NCBI GenBank assembly: GCA_963791575.1
Contig: CAWBSY010000003.1
Span: forward strand, 11,271-75,270
Source: JAOAPG01 sp963791575
GTDB taxonomy: Bacteria; Acidobacteriota; Terriglobia; Terriglobales; Acidobacteriaceae
Direction of reading: 5' to 3'
Length of the DNA: 64,000 nucleotides
The number at the start of each line of letters is the position of its first letter. The stretch's first letter is position 1. Shown one piece after another: positions 29,563-38,839 of this stretch. The notes under the pieces are model-generated. The model was not told the DNA's origin. It worked only from the letters and a program-made list of their open reading frames with translations, and made no database searches. The translations under genes and the position numbers were made by a program.

Positions 29563-29754
29563 ATGTCTTCCGTCAAAACCAAGTTCCGCTGTATGCAGTG
29601 CGAAATGAGCGAGTCGCAATGCTCTTGCGACAAGTATTGTTCGTCCTGCCAGTCGCAATTGGATGTCCGTCTTTGTCAGGATAGTTTGTACTACTGCGGA
29701 GCTTGCCGGGAAGCCTGCGACTACAAAATCGAAGGTCCAGAACGCAGTCACTAA
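29563..29754 (+). CDS. Cysteine-rich small protein (zinc-ribbon-like)
   Basis: 63 residues with eleven or so cysteines arranged as CxxC, CxCDKYCSSC and CGACREAC pairs (RCMQCEMSESQCSCDKYC, YYCGACREACDYK). The paired spacing suggests zinc or iron-sulfur binding. No family name is recognised. The composition is too regular for a chance frame, and it lies between a terminator and the convergent mutase gene. Confidence 0.6.
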   Translation: MSSVKTKFRCMQCEMSESQCSCDKYCSSCQSQLDVRLCQDSLYYCGACREACDYKIEGPERSH

Positions 29755-29782
29755 TCGTTACCGTTCGACCGGCCGATTCACT

Positions 29783-31384
29783 TCAGATCACTACCGCTTC
29801 CTTATACTCTCCGAATACTCTTCTCATGGTGTCGGAGATTTCTCCCACCGTCGCATACGCATCAACCGCAGCCACGATGTGCGGCATCAAATTCGCTCCG
29901 GAGCGCGCGGATTCTTCCACTCTCTTAATCGCCTCTTTCCAAACATTAGGATCGCGGCGGGTTCGCAGTTCTCGCACCCGTTCTATCTGCTTGCGCTCGA
30001 GGGATTCGTCGATCCGCTGAATCGGGATCGGTTTCTCTTCTTCGACGGTAAACCTGTTTACACCCACGACAACCGCCTCTTCGCGATCCACTCGCTGTTG
30101 ATACTCGTACGCGGCGTTTTGAATTTCCTGCTGCACATAACCTCGCTCTATCGCTTTGAGCATCCCGCCTAAAGCATCGATCTTTTCGAGGTAAGCATTC
30201 GCGCGTTTTTCAATCTCGTTAGTCAGTGTTTCGATGTAGTAGGAACCCGCAAGAGGATCGACAGTATGTGGCACCCCGGACTCATAACCTATGATTTGCT
30301 GCGTGCGTAGTGCGATGCGAGCCGCCTGCTCCGTAGGTAAAGCGAGTGCTTCATCGTAACCATTAGTATGCAAAGATTGCGTGCCGCCCAGCACGGCAGC
30401 CATCGCCTGAACCGCAGTCCGGACGATGTTATTTTCCGGCTGCTGCGCGGTCAATGTGGAGCCTGCAGTTTGCGCGTGAAAGCGGAGCATCCATGAGCGC
30501 GGGTTCTTCGCTTTGAAATGCTCGCGCATGATCTTTGCCCACATGCGGCGGGCAGCGCGAAATTTCGCTATCTCTTCGAGAAAATCGTTGTGAGCATTGA
30601 AGAAGAAAGAAAGCCGGGGACCAAAGGTGTCAACATCGAGTCCGGCATCGACAGCGGCCTGCACATATGCCATACCGTTCGCCAACGTAAAGGCAACTTC
30701 CTGCACCGCCGTCGAACCGGCCTCCCTCATGTGATATCCAGAGATGGAGATCGTATTCCACTCAGGAACGTTTTCATTCGTCCATGCAAAGAGATCGGTG
30801 ATGATGCGCATCGCGGGCTGTATCGGATAAATGTATGTGCCTCGAGCCACATACTCCTTCAGCACATCGTTTTGCACCGTGCCCGACAGTTTGCGAATGT
30901 CGGCTCCTTGACGCTTCGCGACCGCTACATACAATGCAAGCAGAATCGACGCCGTTGCGTTAATGGTCATCGACGTCGAGATATTCGTTAGATCGATTCC
31001 GTCGAAAAGGCGCTGCATGTCCTCAATGGAATCGATGGCAACGCCAACCTTACCAACCTCTCCCATAGCTAGCGGGCTGTCAGAATCCATTCCAATTTGT
31101 GTGGGAAGGTCGAATGCTACCGAAAGCCCCGTGGTGCCATGTGCGAGGAGATACTTGTACCGTTTGTTGGATTCTTCAGCATCCCCCATGCCTGCATATT
31201 GCCGCATGGTCCAAAGCCGACCGCGGAACATAGTCGGTTGCACTCCACGCGTGTAGGGATACAGCCCCGGATAAGATAATTCTTGTTCTCGATTCCAATC
31301 TTCGAGATCAGCAGGTGTGTAGAGTTGGCGGATGGGAATTTGTGAGGAAGTCTGCGGGTTTGTGGGATTCGATTTATCGCTCAA
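29783..31384 (-). CDS. Methylmalonyl-CoA mutase large subunit
   Basis: About 534 residues of the catalytic N-terminal mutase domain. Key blocks are YPGLYPYTRGVQPTMFRGR, RQYAGMGDAEESNKRYKYLL, GLSVAFDLPTQIGMDSDS, TMTINATA-type sequence (ISTSMTINATASILLALY) and SLHTNGYDEALALPTEQAAR. The B12-binding small subunit is not in the window, so it is the two-gene form. It converts methylmalonyl-CoA to succinyl-CoA (or a related acyl-CoA) with adenosylcobalamin. The frame is open to 31468, but that would overlap the upstream membrane gene; TTG 31384, with AAAGGA seven bases before it, fits better. Confidence 0.9.
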   Translation of the reverse strand: MSDKSNPTNPQTSSQIPIRQLYTPADLEDWNREQELSYPGLYPYTRGVQPTMFRGRLWTMRQYAGMGDAEESNKRYKYLLAHGTTGLSVAFDLPTQIGMDSDSPLAMGEVGKVGVAIDSIEDMQRLFDGIDLTNISTSMTINATASILLALYVAVAKRQGADIRKLSGTVQNDVLKEYVARGTYIYPIQPAMRIITDLFAWTNENVPEWNTISISGYHMREAGSTAVQEVAFTLANGMAYVQAAVDAGLDVDTFGPRLSFFFNAHNDFLEEIAKFRAARRMWAKIMREHFKAKNPRSWMLRFHAQTAGSTLTAQQPENNIVRTAVQAMAAVLGGTQSLHTNGYDEALALPTEQAARIALRTQQIIGYESGVPHTVDPLAGSYYIETLTNEIEKRANAYLEKIDALGGMLKAIERGYVQQEIQNAAYEYQQRVDREEAVVVGVNRFTVEEEKPIPIQRIDESLERKQIERVRELRTRRDPNVWKEAIKRVEESARSGANLMPHIVAAVDAYATVGEISDTMRRVFGEYKEAVVI

Positions 31385-31398
31385 AAGCAGGTCCTTTG

Positions 31399-31734
31399 TT
31401 ACTGGGACTTCTTCTTCACTCGCCAAAAGGAACTTAGGCCGAACCATGCAAACATCGCGGTAAAGCACAGCGCAACTACCACCCGTTTGGAACCTGTTGC
31501 TCCTGCATGGTACTTCATGTACTCACGAACTACGATTAACGCTCCGAAGGCCGAGAGCGACAAAAAAGTGAAGCCGGTAATTTCCAACCAGAGCTGGTTC
31601 AGTACCTTTCCCGTATGAGCTACAGTCGTGCGGGTACTACTTCTGAGAGCGCCCCAGGTGCGCGTGCGGCCAACTTGTTGGGCAGCAATTCGGGCGGCAA
31701 TGCCTAACTTGCGAGCTGTCGAGACATTTGCCAT
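31399..31734 (-). CDS. Small membrane protein
   Basis: About 111 residues starting MANVSTARKLGIAARIAAQQ, with two hydrophobic segments (WLEITGFTFLSLSAFGALIV and RVVVALCFTAMFAWFGLSSF) and a Lys-rich end. It is probably an inner-membrane protein. It ends 14 bases before the mutase start, so it is the first gene of a two-gene unit. I do not recognise the family. Confidence 0.6.
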   Translation of the reverse strand: MANVSTARKLGIAARIAAQQVGRTRTWGALRSSTRTTVAHTGKVLNQLWLEITGFTFLSLSAFGALIVVREYMKYHAGATGSKRVVVALCFTAMFAWFGLSSFWRVKKKSQ

Positions 31735-31910
31735 TAAGATCGATTTTATCAATTTTCAGAGGTACAATAACGCGTTGCTGGGAATAAGCCGCGAAGCATC
31801 ATGGCGCCGGGCTGCATCTAACGGATTATGGCAATGTTTCTCACTCAACGTGACTTCACTCATTGCGACTTTACTGATCGCGGCTCCATTTATCGAAACA
31901 AGGGGGATGT

Positions 31911-32198
31911 GTGGACCAGCAATTAAAACAACTCATGAAAGAATTAGGAGAGGCGATCAACGAGTCTCTGGCTGATTCGGATTCGATTGCCGAAGTAGTC
32001 TCCCGGATCAAAGATGGAGGTTACGACATCTTTCTCGTCCTTGAAGCTACGATTGGCGTCAGCAAGCCGGGCGAAAAGTCCAGCGACAAGACTTCGATGG
32101 TCACCACACTGGCCAGCAATCCTGAACTGAAAATCAGCGACCAGGATTTGAAGTTCTTGAAATCGTTGCGAATCAAGATAGAGGAAGACGCGGCATAG
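31911..32198 (+). CDS. Hypothetical acidic protein
   Basis: 95 residues from a GTG start (DQQLKQLMKELGEAINESL), then SRIKDGGYDIFLVLEATIGV, then DLKFLKSLRIKIEEDA. It is soluble and helical. No family is recognised. The composition and regular codon use make it a likely real gene. It stands between divergent and convergent neighbours. Confidence 0.55.
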   Translation: MDQQLKQLMKELGEAINESLADSDSIAEVVSRIKDGGYDIFLVLEATIGVSKPGEKSSDKTSMVTTLASNPELKISDQDLKFLKSLRIKIEEDAA

Positions 32199-32244
32199 TC
32201 GAGCCCTCGCAGCACCGATTCGGTCATCGTGCGATAGAGAGTGA

Positions 32245-32961
32245 CTATTCGATACTCTGAATCCCTAGCTCATGCAAGCATGTAAGAAGTTCTGCGGGAT
32301 CTCGGTAGACCCGGTACGCCCCTGCCTGCAGTAACTCCTCTTCGCCAAACCCTCCCGAGAGTAATCCCACTCCCAATGTTCGCGCACGCTGGGCCGCCAG
32401 AATGTCCCACGTGCTGTCGCCGACGACCATGCAATCCTTGATATCGACGTTCAGCCTTTGAGCGCAAGCTAGAAAAAGATCAGGAGAAGGCTTGGCGTTC
32501 TGCACCTCATCCGCCGTGACGACTGTAACTCCTCGAGTTATTCCCAGCATATCGAGCGGTTTCTGAGCGTCTTCTCGTTTGCTACTGGTTCCAATGGCAA
32601 TGGGGACAGATCCCTTGGAAAGAGCGGAAAGCAAATCGTGCGCACCCGGCAGCAAACGTATTTCAGCCTCACGCTTCTTATAAGCATCAGCATGCAGCTT
32701 CTTAAGGTATTCAACTTCTTTAGTGTCGAGCTTGCGCCCGCTCTCGCGAATAAAGGAACGTACAAGTAGTTCACCACTCATGCCGATGCGACGGTGAATG
32801 GCGGCGTTTGAAAACAACATGCCGACCTGCTCGAAAGCTTCGCGCCAGGCGAGAATATGCTGATACACACTGTCAATGAGCGTGCCATCAAGATCAAAAA
32901 TGAGCGTCGGTCCGTCTCGTCTCGACTTCTTGTTTGTTTCTCTGCCTTTTTCTTTCGCCAT
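32245..32961 (-). CDS. HAD-superfamily phosphatase
   Basis: About 238 residues. HAD motif I is TLIFDLDGTLIDSV, motif II is IAIGTSSKREDAQ, motif III is the Lys in NAKPSPDLFL and motif IV is MVVGDSTWDILAAQRA. The helical cap (HILAWREAFEQVGMLF) places it with phosphoglycolate-phosphatase / beta-phosphoglucomutase-type HADs. The substrate is unknown. ATG 32961 removes a non-conserved 30-residue extension. The 5' side overlaps no true gene once the YihY start is set at 33137. Confidence 0.85.
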   Translation of the reverse strand: MAKEKGRETNKKSRRDGPTLIFDLDGTLIDSVYQHILAWREAFEQVGMLFSNAAIHRRIGMSGELLVRSFIRESGRKLDTKEVEYLKKLHADAYKKREAEIRLLPGAHDLLSALSKGSVPIAIGTSSKREDAQKPLDMLGITRGVTVVTADEVQNAKPSPDLFLACAQRLNVDIKDCMVVGDSTWDILAAQRARTLGVGLLSGGFGEEELLQAGAYRVYRDPAELLTCLHELGIQSIE

Positions 32962-33136
32962 GAACGCTCCGTTGGACAATATCGGAGCTTTGATGATGAA
33001 AATCGATCCTGTGCGCGGAGGGCAAAAATATTCGCTACTTACGTATGCCATTCAGTGTCAGCCAGAATTGCTGAAACGCGAATTCGAAAGTGACAAGGGC
33101 AACGGCGTTGTAGAAGGAAGAATCCCAGAGACGCTT

Positions 33137-34081
33137 ATGAGCGAAGCCATGGCGGACTCCAAACTCACCACGACTGAGCAAGTAGCGTCTTTATGGAGTC
33201 TGGGCGGTCTAACCGTCAAAGAGCTTGCCAAACGAGTGTGGGACGGGATCATTGAGAACGATCTTCTAGGCCGCGCTTCCGAGCTGGCTTATAACTTTAT
33301 CCTCGCGATGTTTCCATTGTTATTGTTTCTCGTATCGCTGTTCGGGCTGTTTGCTTCTCGGGGTAAGTTGCTAAGCAGCAACTTAATGGACTACTTGGCG
33401 GCTGTGCTGCCACCTTCGGCGTTCGATATTGTGAACAGAACCATTACCGAGGTGTCGCGGAACAGTGGAGGCGGGAAGGTCACATTCGGCATCATTCTCA
33501 CGCTCTGGGTTGCTTCCGGGGGGATGACCTCGATGATGTCCACGCTGAACGCAGCCTACTCGGTGAAAGAAGGGCGCTCCTATTTCAAGGTGCGGGCCAT
33601 CGCCCTAGGCTTAACGATTGCTGTTTCGTTGTTGGTCTTAGCGGCTCTCGGGGTAGTGCTCCTAGGTGGATATCTCGCAGTGCTCATGGGATCACAACTT
33701 CACCTAGGGATGTTCGCTGTCTTAGCCTGGAAGGTCTTGCAATGGCCGGTCGCTTTAGTATTTATCGTCCTGTCTTTTTCGCTGATCTACTACTACGGCC
33801 CGGATCTTAAGGAACAGCATTGGTACTGGATAACTCCCGGTTCACTCGTTGGGGTCTTAACTTGGCTGGCTGCGTCCTTCGCTTTTCGCGCCTATCTTCA
33901 TTTCTTCAATACCTACAGCAAAACGTACGGCTCACTGGGCGCCGTGATCATTCTCCTCGTGTGGTTCTATGTGACCGGACTGGCATTCCTCGTGGGTGGT
34001 GAGATCAACGCTCAAATTGAACACGCAGCGGCGGAACACGGCCATCCCGAGGCCAAAGCTCCCGGTCAGAAAGCCGCCTAG
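33137..34081 (+). CDS. YihY/BrkB-family membrane protein
   Basis: About 314 residues with six membrane helices. Conserved parts are RASELAYNFILAMFPLLLFL, LWVASGGMTSMMSTLNAAYS, and YYYGPDLKEQHWYWITPGSL with the closing LLVWFYVTGLAFLVGGEINA. The family was once called RNase BN, but is now treated as an envelope membrane protein of uncertain role. The open frame starts at 32876, where it would run antisense to the HAD gene; ATG 33137 is the more natural start. Confidence 0.88.
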   Translation: MSEAMADSKLTTTEQVASLWSLGGLTVKELAKRVWDGIIENDLLGRASELAYNFILAMFPLLLFLVSLFGLFASRGKLLSSNLMDYLAAVLPPSAFDIVNRTITEVSRNSGGGKVTFGIILTLWVASGGMTSMMSTLNAAYSVKEGRSYFKVRAIALGLTIAVSLLVLAALGVVLLGGYLAVLMGSQLHLGMFAVLAWKVLQWPVALVFIVLSFSLIYYYGPDLKEQHWYWITPGSLVGVLTWLAASFAFRAYLHFFNTYSKTYGSLGAVIILLVWFYVTGLAFLVGGEINAQIEHAAAEHGHPEAKAPGQKAA

Positions 34082-34354
34082 CTAATAACTCAGCAACTTC
34101 AATTATCAGTCCTCGCGTGTCCTTGAAAAACTGGGCAGACCGGCGGAGTAACCGAGCTGCCCTCTCAGTGTCAGTTGACGCTTTTTCTACTCACGGTCGG
34201 CGGCCTAGCGTCTGGTTTTTGCCGATCCTATCATGTTCGATGCGGAACACACGATGTACTCTCGCCTCAATTTTCACTTGGAGCACTTGGTTTTGTTCTA
34301 AAACTCAGGAAAGCCTTGGAGATTGGCGAAAATAGTGGAATTTACATAGATAGT

Positions 34355-34372
34355 ATGGTACATATGTACCAT
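34355..34372. promoter_or_regulatory. Perfect palindrome overlapping a start codon
   Basis: An 18-base perfect palindrome, ATGGTACATATGTACCAT, whose last two bases are the first two of the ATG of the next gene. Its position and symmetry suggest an operator bound by a dimer, possibly the small protein encoded right after it. Confidence 0.55.
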
Positions 34373-34637
34373 GAAAGAAATGCAAGGACCAATCGAAGTA
34401 GAGCGTGTGCAAACGGGGGTTCGGCTGGAGAAGCGTCTGCTCAAGGTACTGAAGGCGGTAGCGGAACTGAAAGACATGTCACTCGGAGATTTATTGGAAG
34501 GAATTGTTCTGCACGCCTTCGAGGGAGCGCTTCCATTTTCCGAACAAACGTTGAAAGAGATTGAGCAGTTCAGAAAGATATACGGCTTAACGCTAAAAGC
34601 CGCGGACAGTCACCAATTAAAGGAGCGGCGTCGATGA
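34371..34637 (+). CDS. Small putative DNA-binding protein
   Basis: 88 residues. VERVQTGVRLEKRLLKVLKA, then AELKDMSLGDLLEGIVLHAF, has the strand-helix-helix rhythm of ribbon-helix-helix regulators, followed by a charged tail. The start is ATG 34371, or ATG 34380. Translation may lack a strong ribosome-binding site, because the palindrome fills the leader. It overlaps the next gene by four bases (ATGA). I propose it binds the palindrome and controls its own operon; this is inference. Confidence 0.6.
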   Translation: MKEMQGPIEVERVQTGVRLEKRLLKVLKAVAELKDMSLGDLLEGIVLHAFEGALPFSEQTLKEIEQFRKIYGLTLKAADSHQLKERRR

Positions 34638-35188
34638 AAGTTGCTTACGTTGGGATTTTTCTGTTCGGAATTGTGGTGGGCGCGGCCGCAGCATTCGTCC
34701 ATTTACGCACTGGACATTCTTCTTCCGATAGACCAGTGCTTCACGTTGAAAATGAATTTGAGTTCACTGCAAATGGACCCTACAAAACTGTAGCTCCGCT
34801 GTTTGGGGCTTTTGCCGAGCGCGCATGGGCCGGCGATCATTGGAAACCGCAATTCCTTTATCCGGTGCCCGCGCGAGACATTGAAGGTGAAGTGTTCACC
34901 GTGGCCCACGGACATTTGCGGAGTACATGGGTCAACACGGCTTTCGATCTGGAGGCCGGACATATTCAATACGTTTACGTGATCCCAGATGCCCAAGCAG
35001 TTCTGATCGATATTCACCTTACGCAGCATGATCCTGCGGCTACAGGAGTGAAAGTTGTCTATGAACGCACGGCACTAAATGCGGACTTCAACGATCATGT
35101 AAGTGAGCAGGGCAAGAAGGATAAAGAATCGGGCAAAGAGTGGGAGAGCTCGATCAACGCAGCTTTGCATGCAAACAAAGCCGAATAA
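34634..35188 (+). CDS. Membrane-anchored protein, possibly SRPBCC-like
   Basis: 184 residues with an N-terminal membrane anchor or uncleaved signal (KVAYVGIFLFGIVVGAAAAF). The periplasmic part VENEFEFTANGPYKTVAPLF and ARAWAGDHWKP-type sequence (AERAWAGDHWKPQFLYPVPA) resembles a START/SRPBCC ligand-binding fold. Its start is coupled to the upstream regulator-like gene by an ATGA overlap, so the pair is one operon. The ligand and role are unknown. Confidence 0.6.
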   Translation: MKVAYVGIFLFGIVVGAAAAFVHLRTGHSSSDRPVLHVENEFEFTANGPYKTVAPLFGAFAERAWAGDHWKPQFLYPVPARDIEGEVFTVAHGHLRSTWVNTAFDLEAGHIQYVYVIPDAQAVLIDIHLTQHDPAATGVKVVYERTALNADFNDHVSEQGKKDKESGKEWESSINAALHANKAE

Positions 35189-35376
35189 TCCCTGAACGAT
35201 CGTGACCCATGTCGAATCGTAAATTTCGAGTTAGAAATCTAAAGGTTAGGTTTTAAACAATTTTTAGCTTAAAGGGGAGAAGAAAATCGGCCAGGCCAAT
35301 TCCAACGACTTGTTTGACTAACGCAATGAGGTAAGCGAGAATGAATAGTCCGACCCGTAGTTTCCCTTCTCTAAGT

Positions 35377-35452
35377 GGGCCTGTGGCGCAGCTGGGAGCG
35401 CGCTTCCATGGCATGGAAGAGGTCGTCGGTTCGATCCCGACCAGGTCCACCA
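35377..35452 (+). tRNA. tRNA-Ala (GGC)
   Basis: A cloverleaf with acceptor GGGCCTG pairing CAGGTCC, D-loop AGCTGGGAGCGC, anticodon stem CTTCC / GGAAG around ATGGCAT (anticodon GGC), T-loop GGTTCGATCCC, and an encoded CCA end. Confidence 0.95.
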
Positions 35453-35538
35453 ATACTTCAATCACTTCCGTCCATAATCTAGGAACAAAAACAGTGCCGT
35501 GGGAACAAATGGGAACACTAAGTTCCCGCAGGCTGCTC

Positions 35539-35675
35539 TAGTCCCCTTTGCCGTGCAACAGCACATCGACGGCGTTCCGCTGCGCTACCCGCTTTTTGTC
35601 CATACGGGCATGCGTGTAGACCTCCATCGTCGTGCTCAGTTTTGCGTGGCGCATGACTAGTTGCAAATTGGTATC
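35539..35675 (-). pseudogene. Tyrosine-recombinase C-terminal relic beside tRNA-Ala
   Basis: The minus strand reads TNLQLVMRHAKLSTTMEVYT, then HARMDKKRVAQRNAVD and a stop. This contains the last catalytic block of phage-type integrases: His in MRHA and the nucleophilic Tyr in MEVYTHA. The upstream catalytic domain (Arg box) is absent. It ends ~85 bases from the 3' end of tRNA-Ala, the expected position for an integrase after insertion into a tRNA gene. It is the remnant of a lost element. Confidence 0.75.
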
Positions 35676-35817
35676 TTCTCGTTCTCGAAATCAATGTCTT
35701 GCCATTGTCGAATTTTATGCGGAATGAGAAGATCCGAAATAGTGGGTCGGAATCAATCGCTCGACAGAATTACGGAGACAATGACGAGACGACAATAAAA
35801 AGAAAACTAATCAATGT

Positions 35818-35943
35818 TCAGATGGCAGCTGCTATACGCAGCTCATCGCGAAGCGAAGTGAGAAGGTCCAGATACTCTTTCATTCCATCACCAGTTTTGG
35901 CAGACAGCATAAGAACCTGCATTCCCGGACGAACCGCGGCTCG
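35818..35943 (-). pseudogene. HypB-like GTPase C-terminal relic
   Basis: The minus-strand frame reads VRPGMQVLMLSAKTGDGMKE, then YLDLLTSLRDELRIAAAI and a stop. The SAKTGDGM block is the G5 motif of SIMIBI GTPases and the context resembles the end of the hydrogenase nickel-insertion protein HypB. The rest of the gene is missing. It joins directly onto a copied yfdX fragment. HypB is my best match, but another GTPase of the class is possible. Confidence 0.5.
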
Positions 35944-36449
35944 TTTTTCGCGGTCTAATCTTTCTGCTGAGACTTGTCCTGTTGGGATTGCTTGCCTTCC
36001 GACTGACGCTTTAGGAACTGCGATAATCTCGCTTGCAATTTCGAGAAGAGCGAAGAAGTGTCTTCATTTTTCTTGATCTGTTTCTCGATATTGGAAATGT
36101 CATCCCTCAAGGCTTTATATTCAGTGAGCCGGACCGCCCGGTCACAATTCCTCGTAAGAGAGAACTGGTAATCCGAAAGCAGCTATACGAATGGATGCGA
36201 GTGTTGGCCAATGCTATCCACAAGAGGGGAGAAGCTATCGGGCCGTTGTCCTCTTCTGAGCACACGAACGTCACATCGGATCAACGACAGCCGTCGGTAA
36301 CTCTGAAGTTGTAGTTGCCAGTTTTGAGGAAACTCGCCTGCCATGAGTAGGTGACACACAACCTCGAAACGTAGCCCACACAAATGTTGTTTCAGGATCG
36401 ATCTCAAGCAGGTCGACTATTGGCCTCGAAGCTGAGCTATCTGGCCTGA
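35936..36449. repeat. Shrunken copy of the yfdX/phosphoribosyltransferase region
   Basis: Three blocks match 5.2-6.5 kb in the same order and orientation. 35936-36122 matches 5207-5393 (end of yfdX) with only about six differences by eye; 36123-36315 matches 6204-6320 with an extra ~70-base piece kept here; 36318-36449 matches 6424-6545 (divergent promoter and first ~65 bases of the PRTase gene). Most of yfdX (5394-6203) is deleted here. The copies are close enough to be a recent duplication or transfer. Confidence 0.85.
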
Positions 36450-36452
36450 ACG

Positions 36453-38807
36453 CTAGGTACTCAACGATGGCGGTATTGCGTCTTCTTCAACACCGAACTG
36501 CTCATTTGGTTGGCTGCCCATCGTGAACACAATCGTTGCTCCATTCACTACGTCCGCGTGGCTGAACCAGACCTTCTGGTACGGCTTACCGTCGAAGCTC
36601 ACAGATTGAATGTACTTATCGTCAGGATGAACTACGCTTCGCTTCAATCACCAACTCTTTGTGATTGCCAACATCGACGATAGCCCGATCGAACAGCGGA
36701 GTACCGAATACGTAATTTCCACTAACCGGATCAACAGAATAAAATCCCAGCGCACTGAGTACGTACCATGCGGACATCTGACCGCAGTCTTCGTTACCTG
36801 CTAAACCGTCGGGATGATTGTGGTACATGGTTTCGAGCAAGCTCCTTACCCGCTCCTGTGTTTTATAAGGCACTCCCGCAAACGAATAAAGATATGCGAT
36901 GTGATGACAGGGTTCATTGCCATGAGCATACTGACCGACGAGTCCTGCGATGTCCGGAGGAGCATCGGGAGGAAGCGCGGAACTATGATTGAATAGCGCA
37001 TCTAATTCTTCAACAAACGCCTTCCGTCCACCGAAGAGTTCCATGTATCCCACTACATCGTGTTGGATTCCAAACGTAGTCTCCCAGGAATTCGACTCCG
37101 TAAAGTCGCGCCACTGTTTGAATGTCCCATTGCTGTCGGATCGAAAGGCTCAGCCCAATCGCCGGCTTCAAGTCGCGGCCGTATAAAACCGCTTTTCTTA
37201 TCAAACAAATGTTGATAATTTTTGGAACGGTCAAGCAAGAGCTTGTAATCATCATCTGCGCCAACTGCCTGAGCTACGTGGGCGACAGCCCAATCGTCGT
37301 AAACATACTCCAGAGTTTTACTCGCCGATTCCTCTTCTTTGTCACATGGGATGTAGCCCAGTTTACGGTAATAACCCAGGCCGCGATAATCATCGACCAT
37401 GGCCCGCTTTCTCATGAGCGGATAGGCCTTCGCAAAGTCGATTCCCCTAAAGTCCTTCACGCAAGCTTCCGCAATCACTGCTGCGGAATGATACCCGGTC
37501 ATTGTTCCCGTCTCTTTGCCCTGCAATGGCCATACGGGCATGCCTGCCGGACTTTCCTCGGCCATGCGAATGAGGCAGTTCACCATGTCCGGAACACGAT
37601 CTCGTAATGCGAGCGTGTACACGGGATGGGTGGCGCGATACGTATCCCACAAAGAAAACGTGCTGTAATTGTGGAGTCCCGGCGCGAGCTGGTGAACCTT
37701 GTCATCCATTCCGCGATATTGTCCGTCGACATCATCAAACAATGTCGGCGCAACCATCATGTGATAAAGCCCGGTGTAGAAGATCTCTTTGTGTTTTTGA
37801 TTCGCTGACTCGACCCGAATCCGGGAGAGTTCCCGCCTCCAACTGCCGCTAGCGGCACGACGCACCTTGGCAAAATCCCAATCGGGAATTTCCGTTTCCA
37901 AATTCTTCAATGCACCTTCGACACTTACGCCTGAAATGCCGGTTTTAACGTAAATCACTTCGCCGGCAGCAGTGCGATAGTGAAACAAGCATTTCAGCGA
38001 TGTACCCTTTGCCTCGTGGATGGAAGCATCAAGACGATTATTTTCAGAAACAATTTCCGAAGATAAGAACGGTTTCGAAAACTTCATGGCAAAGTAAATT
38101 TGCCGGCCCGCCGCCCAGCCGTTCACGCTGCGTCCGCCCACTATCGTGTGATTGTTCACGAACTTTAGCTCGGACCACAATATCGATGGCTTTCCGCACG
38201 CATGAACGAGATCAAGAATGAAGTGGCTGCTGTCACTTTTTGGAAACGTATATTTGTGAATTCCAGTTCGTTCCGTGGCGCTTAGTTCGGCGCGGATGTT
38301 GTAGTCCTGCAAAATGACTGAGTAATAGCCCGGTTCGGTGATTTCGTCCTGATGGCTGAAACGCGAGCGGTAGCCGTCACCGGGATTCTCCCGCGTGCCG
38401 GGCGTAATTTTTGCTGGCCCTGTCCCTGGCATCAGGAGGACATCCAGCATGTCCCCCACTCCAGTTCCGCTAAGGTGAGTATGGCTAAATCCCATGATGG
38501 AGCTATCGGAGTAGTGATAACCGGAACACCAATCCCAGCCCTCGTTGTAAGTATCAGGGCTAAGCTGCACCATACCAAAGGGCACGGTTGCACCGGGATA
38601 AGTATGCCCGTGACCGCCGGTGCCGATAGCGAGTTTTACGTAGCGGGTTACGTCGTCGGAACTTTCAGACGGTGCGGGTAACGCGGCATCCATTTTTGCG
38701 ATGCCTGCACGAGCATCAAGAAGGCGTGCTCCGAGAAAATGGGCCCGCAGAAAATGAGGAATAGGAAGACTGTATATAGCGGCTAAAAAACTTCTTCTTG
38801 TGATCAT
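36453..38807 (-). CDS. GH92 alpha-1,2-mannosidase-like protein (two frameshifts)
   Basis: About 780 residues over three frames, shifting near 37117 and 36645. The N-terminus MITRRSFLAAIYSLPIPHFL looks like a Tat signal. GH92 blocks include AIGTGGHGHTYPGATVPFGM, GWDWCSGYHYSDSSIMGFSH, THLSGTGVGDMLDVLLMPG, YTGLYHMMVAPTLFDDVDG and FSLWDTYRATHPVYTLAL. After the shifts it continues NEPCHHIAYLYSFAGVPYKT and NEDCGQMSAWYVLSALGFYS, which holds the family's C-terminal catalytic residues. GH92 enzymes are calcium-dependent exo-mannosidases acting on N-glycans or mannans. It follows cutC by 32 bases on the same strand. Confidence 0.9.
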
Positions 38808-38839
38808 TGAAGGCTTGTCCTGCTGTTTTTGGAAAATTA

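Noticed and set aside
31385..31500. Cobalamin riboswitch before the methylmalonyl-CoA mutase
   Set aside because: The leader is only a few bases long because another gene ends just upstream, and there is no room for a B12 aptamer.
35699..36076. Plus-strand open frame of 125 codons at 35.7-36.1 kb
   Set aside because: It is antisense to the HypB-like and yfdX fragments. Its similarity to the frame at 5.1 kb comes from the duplication, not from a shared protein.
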